A stretch of 64,000 nt of DNA from Selaginella moellendorffii (lineage: Eukaryota; Streptophyta; Lycopodiopsida; Selaginellales; Selaginellaceae): the NCBI RefSeq assembly GCF_000143415.4, contig NW_003314261.1, forward strand, positions 2,828,366 to 2,892,365, read 5' to 3'. The notes below the pieces were generated by a model. It saw only the letters and a list, made by a program, of their open reading frames with translations, ran no database searches and was not told where the DNA came from. Both the position numbers and the translations under genes were made by a program. Below are positions 30,911 to 42,016 of this stretch, in pieces (the stretch's first letter is position 1; each line of letters starts with the position of its first letter).

Positions 30911-32719
30911 ATGGCTTTCGTACTTCATCATGGAGCAGCCGGATTTCTCTCTCCAGTGAGCAAGACGCGAGCAGCAGCGCAAAGCCAGCACCCTGGAATC
31001 AGAGCAACAGCAGTCAGGGAGCAGCCACTGGAAGAAGAAAAAGAACTGAAAAGCTTACTTAGTTTAAGCTCCTCCTCCATCGCCACCGCCGCCACCACCA
31101 CCACCGCCAGAAAGCCATACACGGGCATTGCAGGACGGCTCTGCGACGCCGCCGAGAGCTTCATTGCAAACTTCATCGAGCCGCGAGTGGTGCGTCCCCC
31201 GCGATCGGACCCAAAGATCCAGCTCGCCGACAACTTTGCGCCGGTTCCCTGCGAAGTCCCTCCGCAGCCGTGCACCCTGGTTCGAGGAGAGATCCCGGAG
31301 TGCCTGAAAGGAGGCATCTACATCCGGAACGGTGCCAATCCGCTCTTCAAGCCGGTGGGAGGATACCACTACTTCGACGGCCATGGAATGCTTCACGCTG
31401 TCAAGTTCGTTGGTGGAGTTCCATACTACTGCTGCCGCTACACCAAGACCAACAGGTACAAGCACGAAGCTTCCGCTGGCCGGTCCCTGTTCCCGAATCC
31501 GTTGGGAGATAGTCACGGAGTCCCAGGAATCGCTCGCATCACACTCTTCGCCATGAGAGTCGCGCTGGGAATCGTCGATGCCACTGGAGGAATCGGGACT
31601 GCGAACGCTGGGCTTGTCTTCCACAATGGAACTCTTCTCGCCATGTCCGAGGACGACATGCCTTATGCTGTTCGTATCTGCGAGAGTGGCGACCTCGAGA
31701 CCGTCGGAAGGTTCGGTTTTGATGGCGAGAACCAGCTCAAGTCGCCAATGACAGCTCATCCCAAGCTGGATCCACGGACTGGAGAGCTGCTCTGTTACAG
31801 CTACAGCGTCGCCACGAAGCCGTATCTCAAGTACTTCAAAGTTTCTGCTCGAGGAGTGAAGTCCAAGGACGTTCCAATTCCCCTGTCCGAGCCGGTTATG
31901 ATGCACGACTTCGTGGCGACCGAGAACTTCGTCGTCTTCCCGGAGACGCAGATAGTTTTCCGGTTCCAAGATCTCTTCCTGAAGAGAACCTCTGCCGTTG
32001 TGTGCGACGAGAACAAAGTCCCACGATTTGGTGTTCTTCCCAGGAACGCCGAGGATGTGTCCGGCTTGAAATGGTTCGACGTCCCTGGCTTCACGAGTTT
32101 GCACTTTGTGACCGGCTGGGAGGAGGACGGCGGAGAAAAGATCGTGCTGATCGCTGCAAAGACATGGCCGCTCAGGAACATGTTTGATGATCCGGCTTCC
32201 GTTCATAACACAGTCTGTGAAGTCCATCTAGATATGAAGACGAGCCTGGCTACCGTAACACGAGTCACTGCTGCAGTTCTCGAGATCGGCCAAGTCGATC
32301 ACCGGATGATCACCAGAAAGACGAGGTATGCTTATTATTCGATTTATGGTCCCTGGCCGAAGTTCTCTGGAGTTGCAAAGCTCGATCTGAATGCTCCCAG
32401 ATGTTCCAACGTGACGACCATCTCTGAAGAAGCTCTCGAGTATGACCCCGCTGTGGTTGCATGGAGAAAATTTGGAACGGGACGTTTTGGCAGTGAGCCA
32501 TTTTTCGTTCCCAGGAACGACGATGCCGAGGAAGATGACGGCTTTCTGCTTTGCTACGTCCACGATGAAATAACTGGCGTCTCCGAACTGCTTATTATGG
32601 ATGCGAGCTCTCCCAAGCTAGACACAGTAGCGTCCATCGAGCTCCCTTCGAGAGTACCATACGGTTTCCATGGGCTGTTCGTGAACAAGGAAAAGTTAGC
32701 TCAGCAGAAGCCTGTATAA
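30911..32719 (+). CDS. Carotenoid cleavage dioxygenase, NCED/CCD4-like
   Basis: An intron-less ORF of 602 residues for a plastid carotenoid-cleaving dioxygenase. Residues 1 to about 60 are Ser/Ala-rich and look like a transit peptide. The core starts NFAPVPCEVPPQ and includes IYIRNGANPLFKPVGGYHYF and DGHGMLHAVKF. The four iron-ligand histidines are present: H283 (AHPKLD), H332 (MMHDF), H398 (SLHFVTGWEED) and H587 (YGFHGLF). NCEDs cleave 9-cis-epoxycarotenoids for ABA synthesis and are also intron-less; CCD4 enzymes trim other carotenoids. ANPLF and FHGLF lean toward the NCED side, but GGYHYFDGHG differs from usual NCEDs, so the substrate is uncertain. Confidence 0.88.
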   Translation: MAFVLHHGAAGFLSPVSKTRAAAQSQHPGIRATAVREQPLEEEKELKSLLSLSSSSIATAATTTTARKPYTGIAGRLCDAAESFIANFIEPRVVRPPRSDPKIQLADNFAPVPCEVPPQPCTLVRGEIPECLKGGIYIRNGANPLFKPVGGYHYFDGHGMLHAVKFVGGVPYYCCRYTKTNRYKHEASAGRSLFPNPLGDSHGVPGIARITLFAMRVALGIVDATGGIGTANAGLVFHNGTLLAMSEDDMPYAVRICESGDLETVGRFGFDGENQLKSPMTAHPKLDPRTGELLCYSYSVATKPYLKYFKVSARGVKSKDVPIPLSEPVMMHDFVATENFVVFPETQIVFRFQDLFLKRTSAVVCDENKVPRFGVLPRNAEDVSGLKWFDVPGFTSLHFVTGWEEDGGEKIVLIAAKTWPLRNMFDDPASVHNTVCEVHLDMKTSLATVTRVTAAVLEIGQVDHRMITRKTRYAYYSIYGPWPKFSGVAKLDLNAPRCSNVTTISEEALEYDPAVVAWRKFGTGRFGSEPFFVPRNDDAEEDDGFLLCYVHDEITGVSELLIMDASSPKLDTVASIELPSRVPYGFHGLFVNKEKLAQQKPV

Positions 32720-32871
32720 CAAGTAGCTACCAAACTAATGTGTGTAGGTCCATATCACGTCAATGTCCAGCGTTTGACACCGCAGCCAATGGATTTATTT
32801 GCAATCCGAAAGCAAGGTCCCAAAAGTCTTTTAGTCCAGTGAGAGCGCCTCGCAACACGTTGCTCATGGCC

Positions 32872-33990
32872 CTACAAAATCAAGCACTTGAATCTAGAGT
32901 AGATAACCATAAGCTCAAACCTCCGGATAAGGTGGCGTTTCTTGATCAACGCATACACCATAATAATCGTTGCAAGGCTCTTTCCTATTGCAGAGAACTG
33001 GAATGATATTCGAGCCAATGCTTGGATCCAAAATATGCGAAGCACTTCAACCAGGAGCTTTACCCAGTAAGCAAAGCTTATACGTAGCGATGTCGATTGG
33101 AGAGCTCTCGTTTTCTTTGTAGGTGCAGATTCTTTGTCACCAAGAAAGCCGGCTCCCTGTTCTTCTTCTTTGTTCTTTGGCGTAGGGACGGTACGATCAA
33201 GAAGCTTTTCCAACAGTTCCTATCAAACAAACAACTCGTGAAAAACGCAATGAATATTTCTGAAGGGACGACCACTTACTTGCCTTCTCCTTTCCGGCAG
33301 GTCGAGTTTCTCCGTCCAGCTGAGGACCAACTTGGGGTCGTTGAGACGTAATACGTGCACAGAAAAGATTTCTGATAAGTCGGCATAAATATCCTCCGGC
33401 AACAGCATAGTGCACTCTTTGACAGTTTTAGTGTAAAAGCCACTTTGTTGGGCATCCCTGGACCAGCCATCGAGGTAGCACTGAAGAGCTAGATGAGCAG
33501 GATAATGGAGCTGAGATGAGACTTGTAGACAAATTCTACAGAGCTGTCGTTTAGAAAAAAAAATATGACAAAAAAGAAGGACTCACGCTGGAAGAACCAA
33601 GTAGTGCGGTATAAACTCCAGACTCTCGAAATGATCTTCCAAGATGCTAAATAACGATCCAAGCCTGAAAAGAAGTTTAGACCGTTTAAAACTAGCGCTA
33701 TTTGTTACCTCCCCATTTCGCTTGTCGCTTGGACAAGCACCATTCCAGCAGCTTCAACAAGGTCTCTAAGGCCTTGATCGTTAACAGCGTAGAGAAGCCG
33801 TCGAGTGTCCGAGGATTTTAGCCGCAGCTTGTCAAGAACCTCGGACGCCTTGGACAAAGAACTGGCATACATCGCGCTAACGAGGAATCTAGAGCACGAA
33901 AATAAGATCGATCCGCAGAGGTGGAGTGGAAATTTACCTCTCAGCGAGGACAATATCGTCCCACAGCGCATCCCCTTCCTCGCCCAGCAT
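32872..33990 (-). CDS. APEM9: APEM9-like peroxisomal membrane anchor
   Basis: A split gene for a tail-anchored-like protein. The start (MLGEEGDALWDDIVLAER) leads to FLVSAMYASSLSKASEVLDK, then LVEAAGMVLVQATSEMGRLG and VLSWTEKLDLPERRRQELLE. These stretches resemble plant APEM9 as I recall it, which anchors the PEX1-PEX6 ATPases to peroxisomes and is needed to recycle the import receptor PEX5. A hydrophobic segment near the end (IGKSLATIIMVYALIKKR) would be the membrane anchor. The C-terminal tail beyond it is short. Exon borders near 33210, 33460 and 33700 are approximate. The start is 64 bp from the stop of the PPR gene upstream on the same strand. Confidence 0.65.
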
Positions 33991-33996
33991 TGTGAT

Positions 33997-34005
33997 AAAC
34001 CCTAA
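33997..34005 (-). promoter_or_regulatory. Telo-box before the APEM9-like gene
   Basis: AAACCCTAA lies 7-15 bp before the ATG at 33990. It falls within the 64-bp gap after the upstream PPR stop codon. Confidence 0.6.
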
Positions 34006-34054
34006 AAACAGAGCCCTAATATTTGATCTAGTCCATACCTATTTCTCACGTCTT

Positions 34055-35488
34055 TCACAGCATCGCGTTGGAAAGAAGAGGAATGGTGGCCAGGGAAGAA
34101 CACGACGATCTCGCGCGACGGCGAGCGCGATCGACGTCTCTGTGCGTCCGGCTGCTGCTAAGAAGTGCCCGGATCGCGGCGGCGTCCGGAGAGAACGGCA
34201 TTGCTCGCAGCAGCTCTTCCGCCTGCTCGAGCCTTCCCATCCGGCCCAGGAGGTCGATCGCGCAGGAGATGTGCTCGATCCCCGGAGAGAGCCCGTGATC
34301 CAGGCTCATCGATCCCAGAAATCCCTGGCACTGATCGACGAGGCCCAGATGCGCGCAAGCGGCAAGAACATTGAGACATGTCACGCCATTTGGATTCCAC
34401 CCTTCCATCTGCATCGACGCGAAGAGCTCGAGCGCTTGCTCGCCAGCTTTCGAGCGCGAGCACGCGAAGATCATCGCTGTCCAGCAGATGGTATCCAGCT
34501 CGGGCATCCGATCAAACGTAGCTCGAGCTACGCCCATCTCTCCAGCCTGCGAGTAGATCTCGAGGATCGAGGTCCAGGCCACGATATCTCGCTGCGGCAT
34601 GGAATGGAAGACGATCGATGCCGCCGCTGGTTCCCTGGAGCAAGCCCCGAGGAGAGACGTCCAAGAGACAATGTCCTTGATCGGCATCTTCCGAAAGACT
34701 GGCAAAGCGCTGTAAAGATCCCCAGCCTGGGCAAATGCTGATAGAAGACTGTTCCAAGCGACTAGATCCCACTCCGGCATGGTGTCAAAGAAATCTTGGG
34801 CTTGATCGATGTGGCCGGATTGCGCAAACGCTTGGAGCATTGCGGTCGAGAGAAGGAGATTCCGGAATGGACTGGTGTCGAATGTGTTCTTCGCGCCTTC
34901 CAGATTGCCATTCCGGGCAAATGCCGCAAGGAGTGAAATCCACGAGACATCGGTCCACTGTCGCATGGAATCAAAGACGCGCTTGGCGCTGGCTGGATCA
35001 GCGGCTTGAGCGAAAGCCACGAGCATCACATTGCAAGAAACCGCGTCGTGCTGGGGCATCCTCTCAAAGACGTTCCTGGCCTGGGCTAGAAGCCCTGATC
35101 TGGCGGCGTACACCTGGAGGAAGATCGTCCAGGAGATCAAGCTGCGCTCCTGCATTGAATCGAAGACAGCCACCGCCGAATCGATCTGGCCCTCGTTCGT
35201 GAAGGCCTTGAGCATGATTGTCCAGGAGACGACATTCCACTCGGGCATGGCGCCGAGGAGAGATTCCATCCGGCGGAGCTGCTGCCCCTTCCTAGCATAA
35301 GCATCCAGGAGCGCATTCCACGACACGATCGTCCACCCCGGCATCGCATCGAAGGCGTTCTTTGCGCCCGAGGCATTGCCTATCGAAGCGAAACTTGAGA
35401 TGAGCGAATTCCAAGCCACAAAATCCTTGCCCTTGTTCTTGGCTTCATCGCTATGCCGCTCAAACCCAATGGCGGGAAATCTGAGCAT
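34055..35488 (-). CDS. Pentatricopeptide-repeat protein with mostly short (S-type) repeats
   Basis: Intron-less ORF of 477 residues. Most repeats are about 31 residues (S type), with recurring VSWNALLDAYARKGQ, VSWTIMLKAFTNEGQID and VAWNSLLSAFAQAGDLYSA units. This SS-array style is common in lycophyte PPR families. The C-terminal part has a longer repeat (NGVTCLNVLAACAHLGLVDQ) and IDLLGRMGRLEQAEELL. There is no E or DYW domain; the tail is Arg/Ser-rich (DRARRRARSSCSSL). It likely binds organelle RNA. The start at 35488 follows an AT-rich stretch; I see no transit peptide, so the N-terminus might extend by an unseen exon. Confidence 0.88.
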   Translation of the reverse strand: MLRFPAIGFERHSDEAKNKGKDFVAWNSLISSFASIGNASGAKNAFDAMPGWTIVSWNALLDAYARKGQQLRRMESLLGAMPEWNVVSWTIMLKAFTNEGQIDSAVAVFDSMQERSLISWTIFLQVYAARSGLLAQARNVFERMPQHDAVSCNVMLVAFAQAADPASAKRVFDSMRQWTDVSWISLLAAFARNGNLEGAKNTFDTSPFRNLLLSTAMLQAFAQSGHIDQAQDFFDTMPEWDLVAWNSLLSAFAQAGDLYSALPVFRKMPIKDIVSWTSLLGACSREPAAASIVFHSMPQRDIVAWTSILEIYSQAGEMGVARATFDRMPELDTICWTAMIFACSRSKAGEQALELFASMQMEGWNPNGVTCLNVLAACAHLGLVDQCQGFLGSMSLDHGLSPGIEHISCAIDLLGRMGRLEQAEELLRAMPFSPDAAAIRALLSSSRTHRDVDRARRRARSSCSSLATIPLLSNAML

Positions 35489-37119
35489 ATGCGCATATGC
35501 ATATATTCTGCTAGAGCGTAAGTCTTTTCCCTAGCAATTCACAATTGACATTTGCAACTACCAAAAGTAAAAAGGAAATACCAAGCACGATTAGCCTAAG
35601 AACCATAAAGTTTTTGTCTTTCATCCAATGCAGCAAATTAGGGATGGATATGGATTTATGGAATGAAATGCTCTGCGATTTGTGGCAAATCCTCTCTGTA
35701 CGATCATCAGCTCTATCCCAATTTCTCATAAACACTGTCCTAGAAAGCTTATTTCCTGGAGCTGACGGGGATAAGGCGTGATTGCTTTGGCTCACCATCA
35801 TTGCGTGAGAGAAGACCCAGTGGTTACACAACCACTGGAAACCTTCTATTGCTAACTGGGGAAAAAGCAGCGAAAAAAGAAATGCTCACCATAGTGTTGG
35901 CATTCACAACCTCGGCAGTATGCTTTGTGTGTGGAGGTCGATCCCTGGTGATGGCAGCGATGTTGTGCATGTAATCAAAATTGCAACACTTGAGAGAGAG
36001 GAGGGAGCTAGACCACGTGTTGTGATTTGGCCCTCATCCACAGCAAACAATAAACTTCTTCTATCCCAGCCATCCTCTCATTGGCCATGCAAACATTCAC
36101 AAAAGTTTTCCCAAGAGCCTCCACTCCTTCTCGTTCTACAGATAGAAAAAGCTTTCCAAATCTAAAATCTAAATTTTACTTGAAATTTACTTGCCTTATT
36201 GGAATTCAGATTTACCACTGGGAAAGAAACATTGATAAATCTTTCCAAGCTACAGACCGGATTCACATTGAAGTTAGGAATCTTGGACGCTACTTTGTGA
36301 CAGTATCACATTTTAGTTTCAAGTATAAGCTGCTTTAGGATGAACCACACTTAGACTTTATTATGTTGACAACCTGGAAGTTTTTGGAGCAGTAGCGTCA
36401 ACTCCAGTTTAGAGAATTTCTACTGATGGCCATGCAATCTACATCAAACAAAATGTTTGCAGTAGATCTTTTCTACATCATGCTAGGGTTTTGTAAGCAG
36501 GTGGCATAGAGTCACGAGCGGCCAGCAGCATGGTCGATGAGTGAGCTACTTAGGTGGTGCACAGGGCGATAGAGCTTAAAATATAGAAATATTTTAGGTA
36601 ACAATCCAAGAAAAGGTATAAAGATTGTATTGTTAGATAAAAAAATTGCACAACTAAATATAATATTTAATTTAATCTAGTGATTAAATTTAGTTATGAG
36701 AGACATTTAATTTGTGCCTATATTATGCATATGCTGTGATTATAATAGATGCTGATAAGATTTGCAGACAAATAGCCACAACAATTGTCATTGCAGCATA
36801 TTTAAAGCCATGGGTCTTATGCTTCTTGGGGAGTGTTGCAAGAATTTGTAAAAAGTATATGAACTAGAAATTGCCCAACAAAAGTTGGCAGGTTGGCAAG
36901 GTGAAGCTTTTATCTCCTCAATTGCCTTTTAATATTGCCCAGAAAATGTTGGAAGAGTACAAAAATCAATAATTTTATACAATATTTTCTTTTGATATTT
37001 TTATATGTGTATATAATAGTATAGAGTATAGGGATTGTGCTTTTGAGTTCTCGTATTATATGGCATTATGATTTTTCTCACTTATAACTCCATCCACAGT
37101 CTTGGTGATTGTCTTCAGG

Positions 37120-39640
37120 TAACTTAAGACCTATGCACTATTTCAAACACTAAAGGGAAAAATAAGAATTACTAAGTAAATATTATTGATAAAGATAATA
37201 CTAATATTTTAAGAAATTACTCAACCCAGAAAAATTAAAACAGAAACTGCTAAGATTAATTTTTTATAGTTATAAGAATAAATATATTTAGTACACTTCC
37301 AAAAAAAACAATAAAAGAAGAATTACTAAAAATAAATTTTATTAATTATAAGTTATATATAAAGTTGTGAATGCTTGGGATATAGGAATAAATATATTAA
37401 TTGAGGTTTAAACCACTGCTTATATATAAAAATAGATGGACTAAATTCAGTCCTAAATAAACAAGTACTATAGGGTAATACATGTATATACATACATATA
37501 TTCACAGATCTTACATTATCGTCCCCTTTGGAAAATGAAAAAGTGACGATAATAAATTAGGTGGAACATTTAAAGCTTTTGCTAGGTGATTACAGACTAC
37601 CATAAGAATCTAAAGCTTAAGTGATATACTCCTTAATTGATGACAGCATGGTATAGTAAAAGAAGAGAATGCAATGAAAATTAGAAGAAAAAGTAGATAT
37701 AAGCACAATGATAGCTAAAACTCTAGATCTTGCAAAAGGCTAATACAAATCTAGATTTAAAAGAGAATGAAGAAATAAAACCAAAAAGTGCAATGCTAAA
37801 CACTAAAGCAAAGCACTGTCTAAAAGCTTTGCTCTTTAATGACAAATTACAATACCTCTCACCTCCACCAATGTGGTTGCTTAGGATAAAGCAATAAATA
37901 TATTAATTAGGGTTTAAACTTGTATTTTAGATTTAGTCCCAATAGATGGTCCATATGCTATAATACTATAATTAGTGTATTACCTAGCCAAGGTAATAAA
38001 TATATATGCATGCATATTTATAAACCCTACAAAGTATGTTTTTATTTGGAATATAGATAAATTTAGAATCCTAAAATATTAAGAAAACTTACCCAGACTC
38101 ATAGAAATGTAAAGACGAACTAAGAAGATTAATTATCATTAATTTGGGGAAGCATTATTTAATTATTATGTGTTTACTTGGAATATGAATAAATATATAA
38201 CCAAGATTTAAGAACATTAATATATTACTCAGACCCAAATATAACCTAAAATTAAAAAAATTGTATGTACCCTTAAACTCAAAATTAATTTAATTTTAAG
38301 TAATATAGATTTAGTAAATAATTACTTTTCCATGTGCTTTTCTTAGAATATAGAACAATAAAATGTTAATCTACTACCCAGACCTAAGTAAAACTAAGAA
38401 AAGAAATATAAAAAATGATTGTTATTAATATATAAACTATAAATTCAAAACCTGATATTCTATGTATATAAGATTTATGAAGGTGTTTAATTTTGTTTAT
38501 TAAGACTAAGCTAACCCACACCTTAAGCATCATATGGAATTGCTGTAATTGCCCAATCATTAGTATAGCTTATCAATTGGTGACAGGTGACTTTATCTAT
38601 CAACTAAACATATACATAAAGAAGAAAATTATAAAACAGAGTAAATGTCATCTTAATTATATTAACTGATTGAGGCAAGTTTAAGTCAAAATGAATTTTA
38701 ATCATAGTATCCAAGCTAGGAAACGATATTTGTGGCCCAATGGTTTTGCCACCTAAGCAACATCTCCATGGGAACCCCAAAAGCTATTGTTCTTCTGCGC
38801 ACACAATCCCTCACAAGAGTTTTCTAAGAGCCAAAAAAAATTGACAAGCAATGCAAAAGGGCCATAGACCCAGGCAACATTTTTTGTTGCCTATTGTCCA
38901 TGGCTTATGCCCCAGCAATTCTCTACCCCAGCACCTAGTCTCCACTCACACCTAGAGGAAGTTGGAATAGCAAAATAATTTGTGCTTACCCTAACTTTGA
39001 TCAACCATGGTGGACTTGATGCTCTTGGCCTTTTGCTGCTGGAACTCTTGTGCAAGTAAATAGCACTTGCAGAAGCAGTGGGAGATAAAATCTTGGCTCT
39101 GTGATCTAGGCAGCTTGTACTTCTCCTAGAGCTTGGTTTTGTAGTGCGCCGAGAGGTAGCAACACAGCCCAATACAAGAGCCCATTAAACAGGCACATTG
39201 AAAAAATGAAACTCACATAAGAAAGCAAGAAGCAAGGAAGAAAACTTAAGAGCTTACATTCATTGTCCACAACCTCGGCTAAGCATTCAAAGGTTATGCA
39301 AGGAGTGCTTTTAATTACACAACTTGCTCCATGACAAGGCCAAGGAAATCACATACATGTCAACAGAAAACAAACACTTAGACTATCAGTCTCTAAATAT
39401 GGCTAAAGCACTCTCAAGCTTCTCTACAAAAAGGAGAAAGAATTGGGTTATAACTTTCCAAGTCACACTGTGTTGGTTGTTCTTCTCCCAGTTCTTCACA
39501 AACCCTAGAGCTCTAGAAGAGAGAATAATTACTGAAAGACATTACTTAATTATGTGTTTTACTTAGAATATAAAACAATAAGCTATTAGGAACATTAATA
39601 TATTATTTCCCAGATCTAGTCAAGAAAATAATTATTTGTA
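37120..39640 (+). repeat. Family of diverged ~70-bp AT-rich repeats
   Basis: A unit of the form TGTTTACTTGGAATAT, then AATAAATATAT, a run with AACATTAATATATTAC, and (C)CCAGACC recurs in one orientation at about 38035-38100, 38166-38235, 38328-38393 and 39551-39620, with a weak copy at 37141-37230. A related piece, AATAAATATATTAATT plus AGGGTTTAAAC or GAGGTTTAAAC, occurs at about 37387 and 37890. Confidence 0.6.
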
Positions 39641-40388
39641 AATATATATGTTATTGAAACTGTAAATTCAAATCTTATATTGCATAGTATTATGTATTAA
39701 TAAACTATATTTGCAGTTAGGAAAAGTATTTTAAAATATTACTAATTCATCAAATACTACATACATTATTTTAGTTTTTTTTTGTTATGAGTTAGATTAT
39801 AAATAGCTAAGGCTACATATAAAAATATAATATATACTCCTATTGTTAAAGTTATTTAAGTTTTTTATATTAACATTTGAAATTTTGATCATGGTCCTAC
39901 ACATTCATAAAACTAAATCAACCCACTATCACTTGGTGTTAGGTTCTATATGTTTTAATGATATTTAGATAGGCCATCTGTATAGAATATAGTTTTCTTA
40001 TTATATTTGTAGATACTGTTAAATTAAATTATAAAAGTTATTTTTGACCTGAAATATTTAAGATTATAATACTTCATAAAAGAGAATAAGAATGGGTAAA
40101 TTGATTATTTTTTATAGAGCATTAAAAATAAAGTTATTCATTTAAAAATAAATATTCACTCGCTTGGGTAACTTGTTAAACAGAATTCTCTACCAATTTT
40201 GGATTTTGATCTAGTGATTCCACCAAAGGCATACATAATCTATCATCTTATAGATACAACTTGTTACTGGTTAGATTAGCAAAAACATTGTATATTAGCA
40301 CTTGGATAACCCAAAATTTTTTGATACCACACTTCCATCACTATGATAGCGCAATTAGCAAGAGATAGAACCTACTGTTAGAGTCTAG

Positions 40389-40790
40389 CTAGCACTCACC
40401 ACCCAATGTCCTAATCTTTGCACCCATGAATTCATCTAGTAAAGAAAGTAAAATATTTACACTATGCAAATTTGCCACAATGAGAAGCATGTGAGCGATG
40501 AATGCCCCTCCCCTGGTGCCAGTGGCTAGGAAACTACATGCTAAGCAATTCTTCAATGTGATGCCCAATATAGTTCTCCCGACACTAGGCACAACAATAA
40601 GCTCAAGGAAGATCATAAAGAACGTTACCATCTAAGCATAGAATCAAGCCAAGACCAATTGTCACAACTACTGTTACAAGTTCTAACTCCTTCACTTTTG
40701 CCTTCTCTAAAGCTTGTGCCACCACCTAAAGAATATAAAAGAACTCCAAAACTTCCATTGAAAGGAGAATAGCTTACTTTGTAGATTGCT
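40389..40790 (-). pseudogene. Possible remnant exons of an unknown membrane protein
   Basis: Reading the minus strand, ELELVTVVVTIGLGLILCLD (about 40630-40700) and FFMIFLELIVVPSVGRTILG, then ATGTRGGAFIAHMLLIVAN (40389-40631) are coherent hydrophobic segments. They are joined by shifts and stops. Upstream, LLQQYGGVMSLAACLNH is visible near 40800-40850, also with a stop. I cannot name the family. Confidence 0.3.
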
Positions 40791-41022
40791 TGCTAGTGGT
40801 TTAGACATGCTGCTAGAGACATCACACCACCATACTGTTGAAGCAACTTTGCCTTTGAATCTAAAGAAACAAAAGAAAACAAAATAAAAATGAAGAGAGA
40901 AAAAAAAGTACCTACAAACTTAATGACTCTCCCAAAATCTTTCCATCGCTAGTACAAAGTTTGAGAAAATGCAATCTCATTGCAAGAAAATCCACTTACA
41001 ACAGTGGCTCCGGTGTCATCGC

Positions 41023-42008
41023 CATGGTTGGTCCTGATTGCATTCGGCCAAAATCCCGACCGCCGCCAAACGCAGTCAGCCGAATGCAGTTGGACAGCTC
41101 TATTTGGTGATTCCGTTAGACAAAAAAAATGGTGATCACACTTGCAAGGGCTAGATTTTTTATGTTGTTGCAACTATCACCATTGCCACTGCATCTCCAC
41201 TACTTTGCTGTTCTCCTACTGTTATGGAGCAATCCATCCATCCATGAATGTGCAGCCTAGCAAGCCTACATAGAATCCGACGAAGAGGGCTATAGCCTAT
41301 AGGAGCTACGTGCGTACCGAGCTCTATAGGGCAACACTCTCCAGTCGGTCTGCCTTTGTTTTCAATTGAGCGTGGAGCAGCTCGCTAAGGCCTCATAAAT
41401 CGCCCAGTCCGCGATGCTTGAAATTTTTGCCCTAAAATGGAAATTACAATTCCATGATTCTAGCGATTCAAGCGATTCTGGCACAATTGAGCAATGGTGC
41501 CTGATTGAGCATGGTCCTATGTTACCAAGCTCACTCCTTATGCTTTTGGCAAAGGAGTTGGGTGTTGGAAATGTAATTATTGTGGAAAAATGTATGGTGG
41601 TCTGCCAAAACGAATTAAGGTGTATCTTGTTAAAATTTCTGGGTATGATATTGAAGCATGTAGTGCTTTAAATGTTTCTCTTCATATTCAGAACCAAACT
41701 CACCAAATGTTGGTGGAGCAAATCACTAATACCCCTTTGTCTTTACCTTCTATAGCAAATCTACAAAGTAGACATTTTGATGGGGCATTTGCTTCTGGAG
41801 CTGGTATACAAAGTGTTAGTCAATCTCAACCTATGAGTGCTTCTATAGGCCATGAGGGATCATCTGCTTTGGTTTTCCTACTTTTATTAATGTGGTTTTA
41901 CTAAAAATGTTTTTTTTTTATCAAAAAAATTTTATGAACCGTTCAGCCGTTCGGCATTTTCACAGCCGGTTGGCCAGTGGGCATTCAGAACAATCAGGAC
42001 CAACCATG
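41023..42008. mobile_element. Decayed hAT-like DNA transposon with terminal inverted repeats
   Basis: CATGGTTGGTCCTGATTG (41023-41040) is inverted exactly at 41991-42008, giving 18-bp terminal repeats 986 bp apart. The flanks GTCATCGC (41015-41022) and GTCGTTGC (42009-42016) agree at 6 of 8 bases, like an aged 8-bp target duplication, the size made by hAT elements. Inside, on +, a reading frame (about 41497-41904) encodes AWSYVTKLTPYAFGKG, then WKCNYCGKMYGGLPKRIK, which is a hAT-type BED zinc finger. An in-frame TGA (41506-41508) sits within the usual D-P-A-W motif, and the finger's first His is Tyr (IKVYL). No catalytic or dimerisation domain remains, so the copy cannot move itself. Confidence 0.75.
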
Positions 42009-42016
42009 GTCGTTGC

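Larger units (their letters stand above)
35489..41022. other. Long AT-rich, repeat-rich intergenic region
   Basis: About 5.5 kb with no convincing gene. It holds diverged copies of a roughly 70-bp repeat, short ORFs of 60-93 codons with no recognised family, and a possible membrane-protein remnant on the minus strand at 40389-40790. Base composition is far more AT-rich than the flanking genes. Confidence 0.6.
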
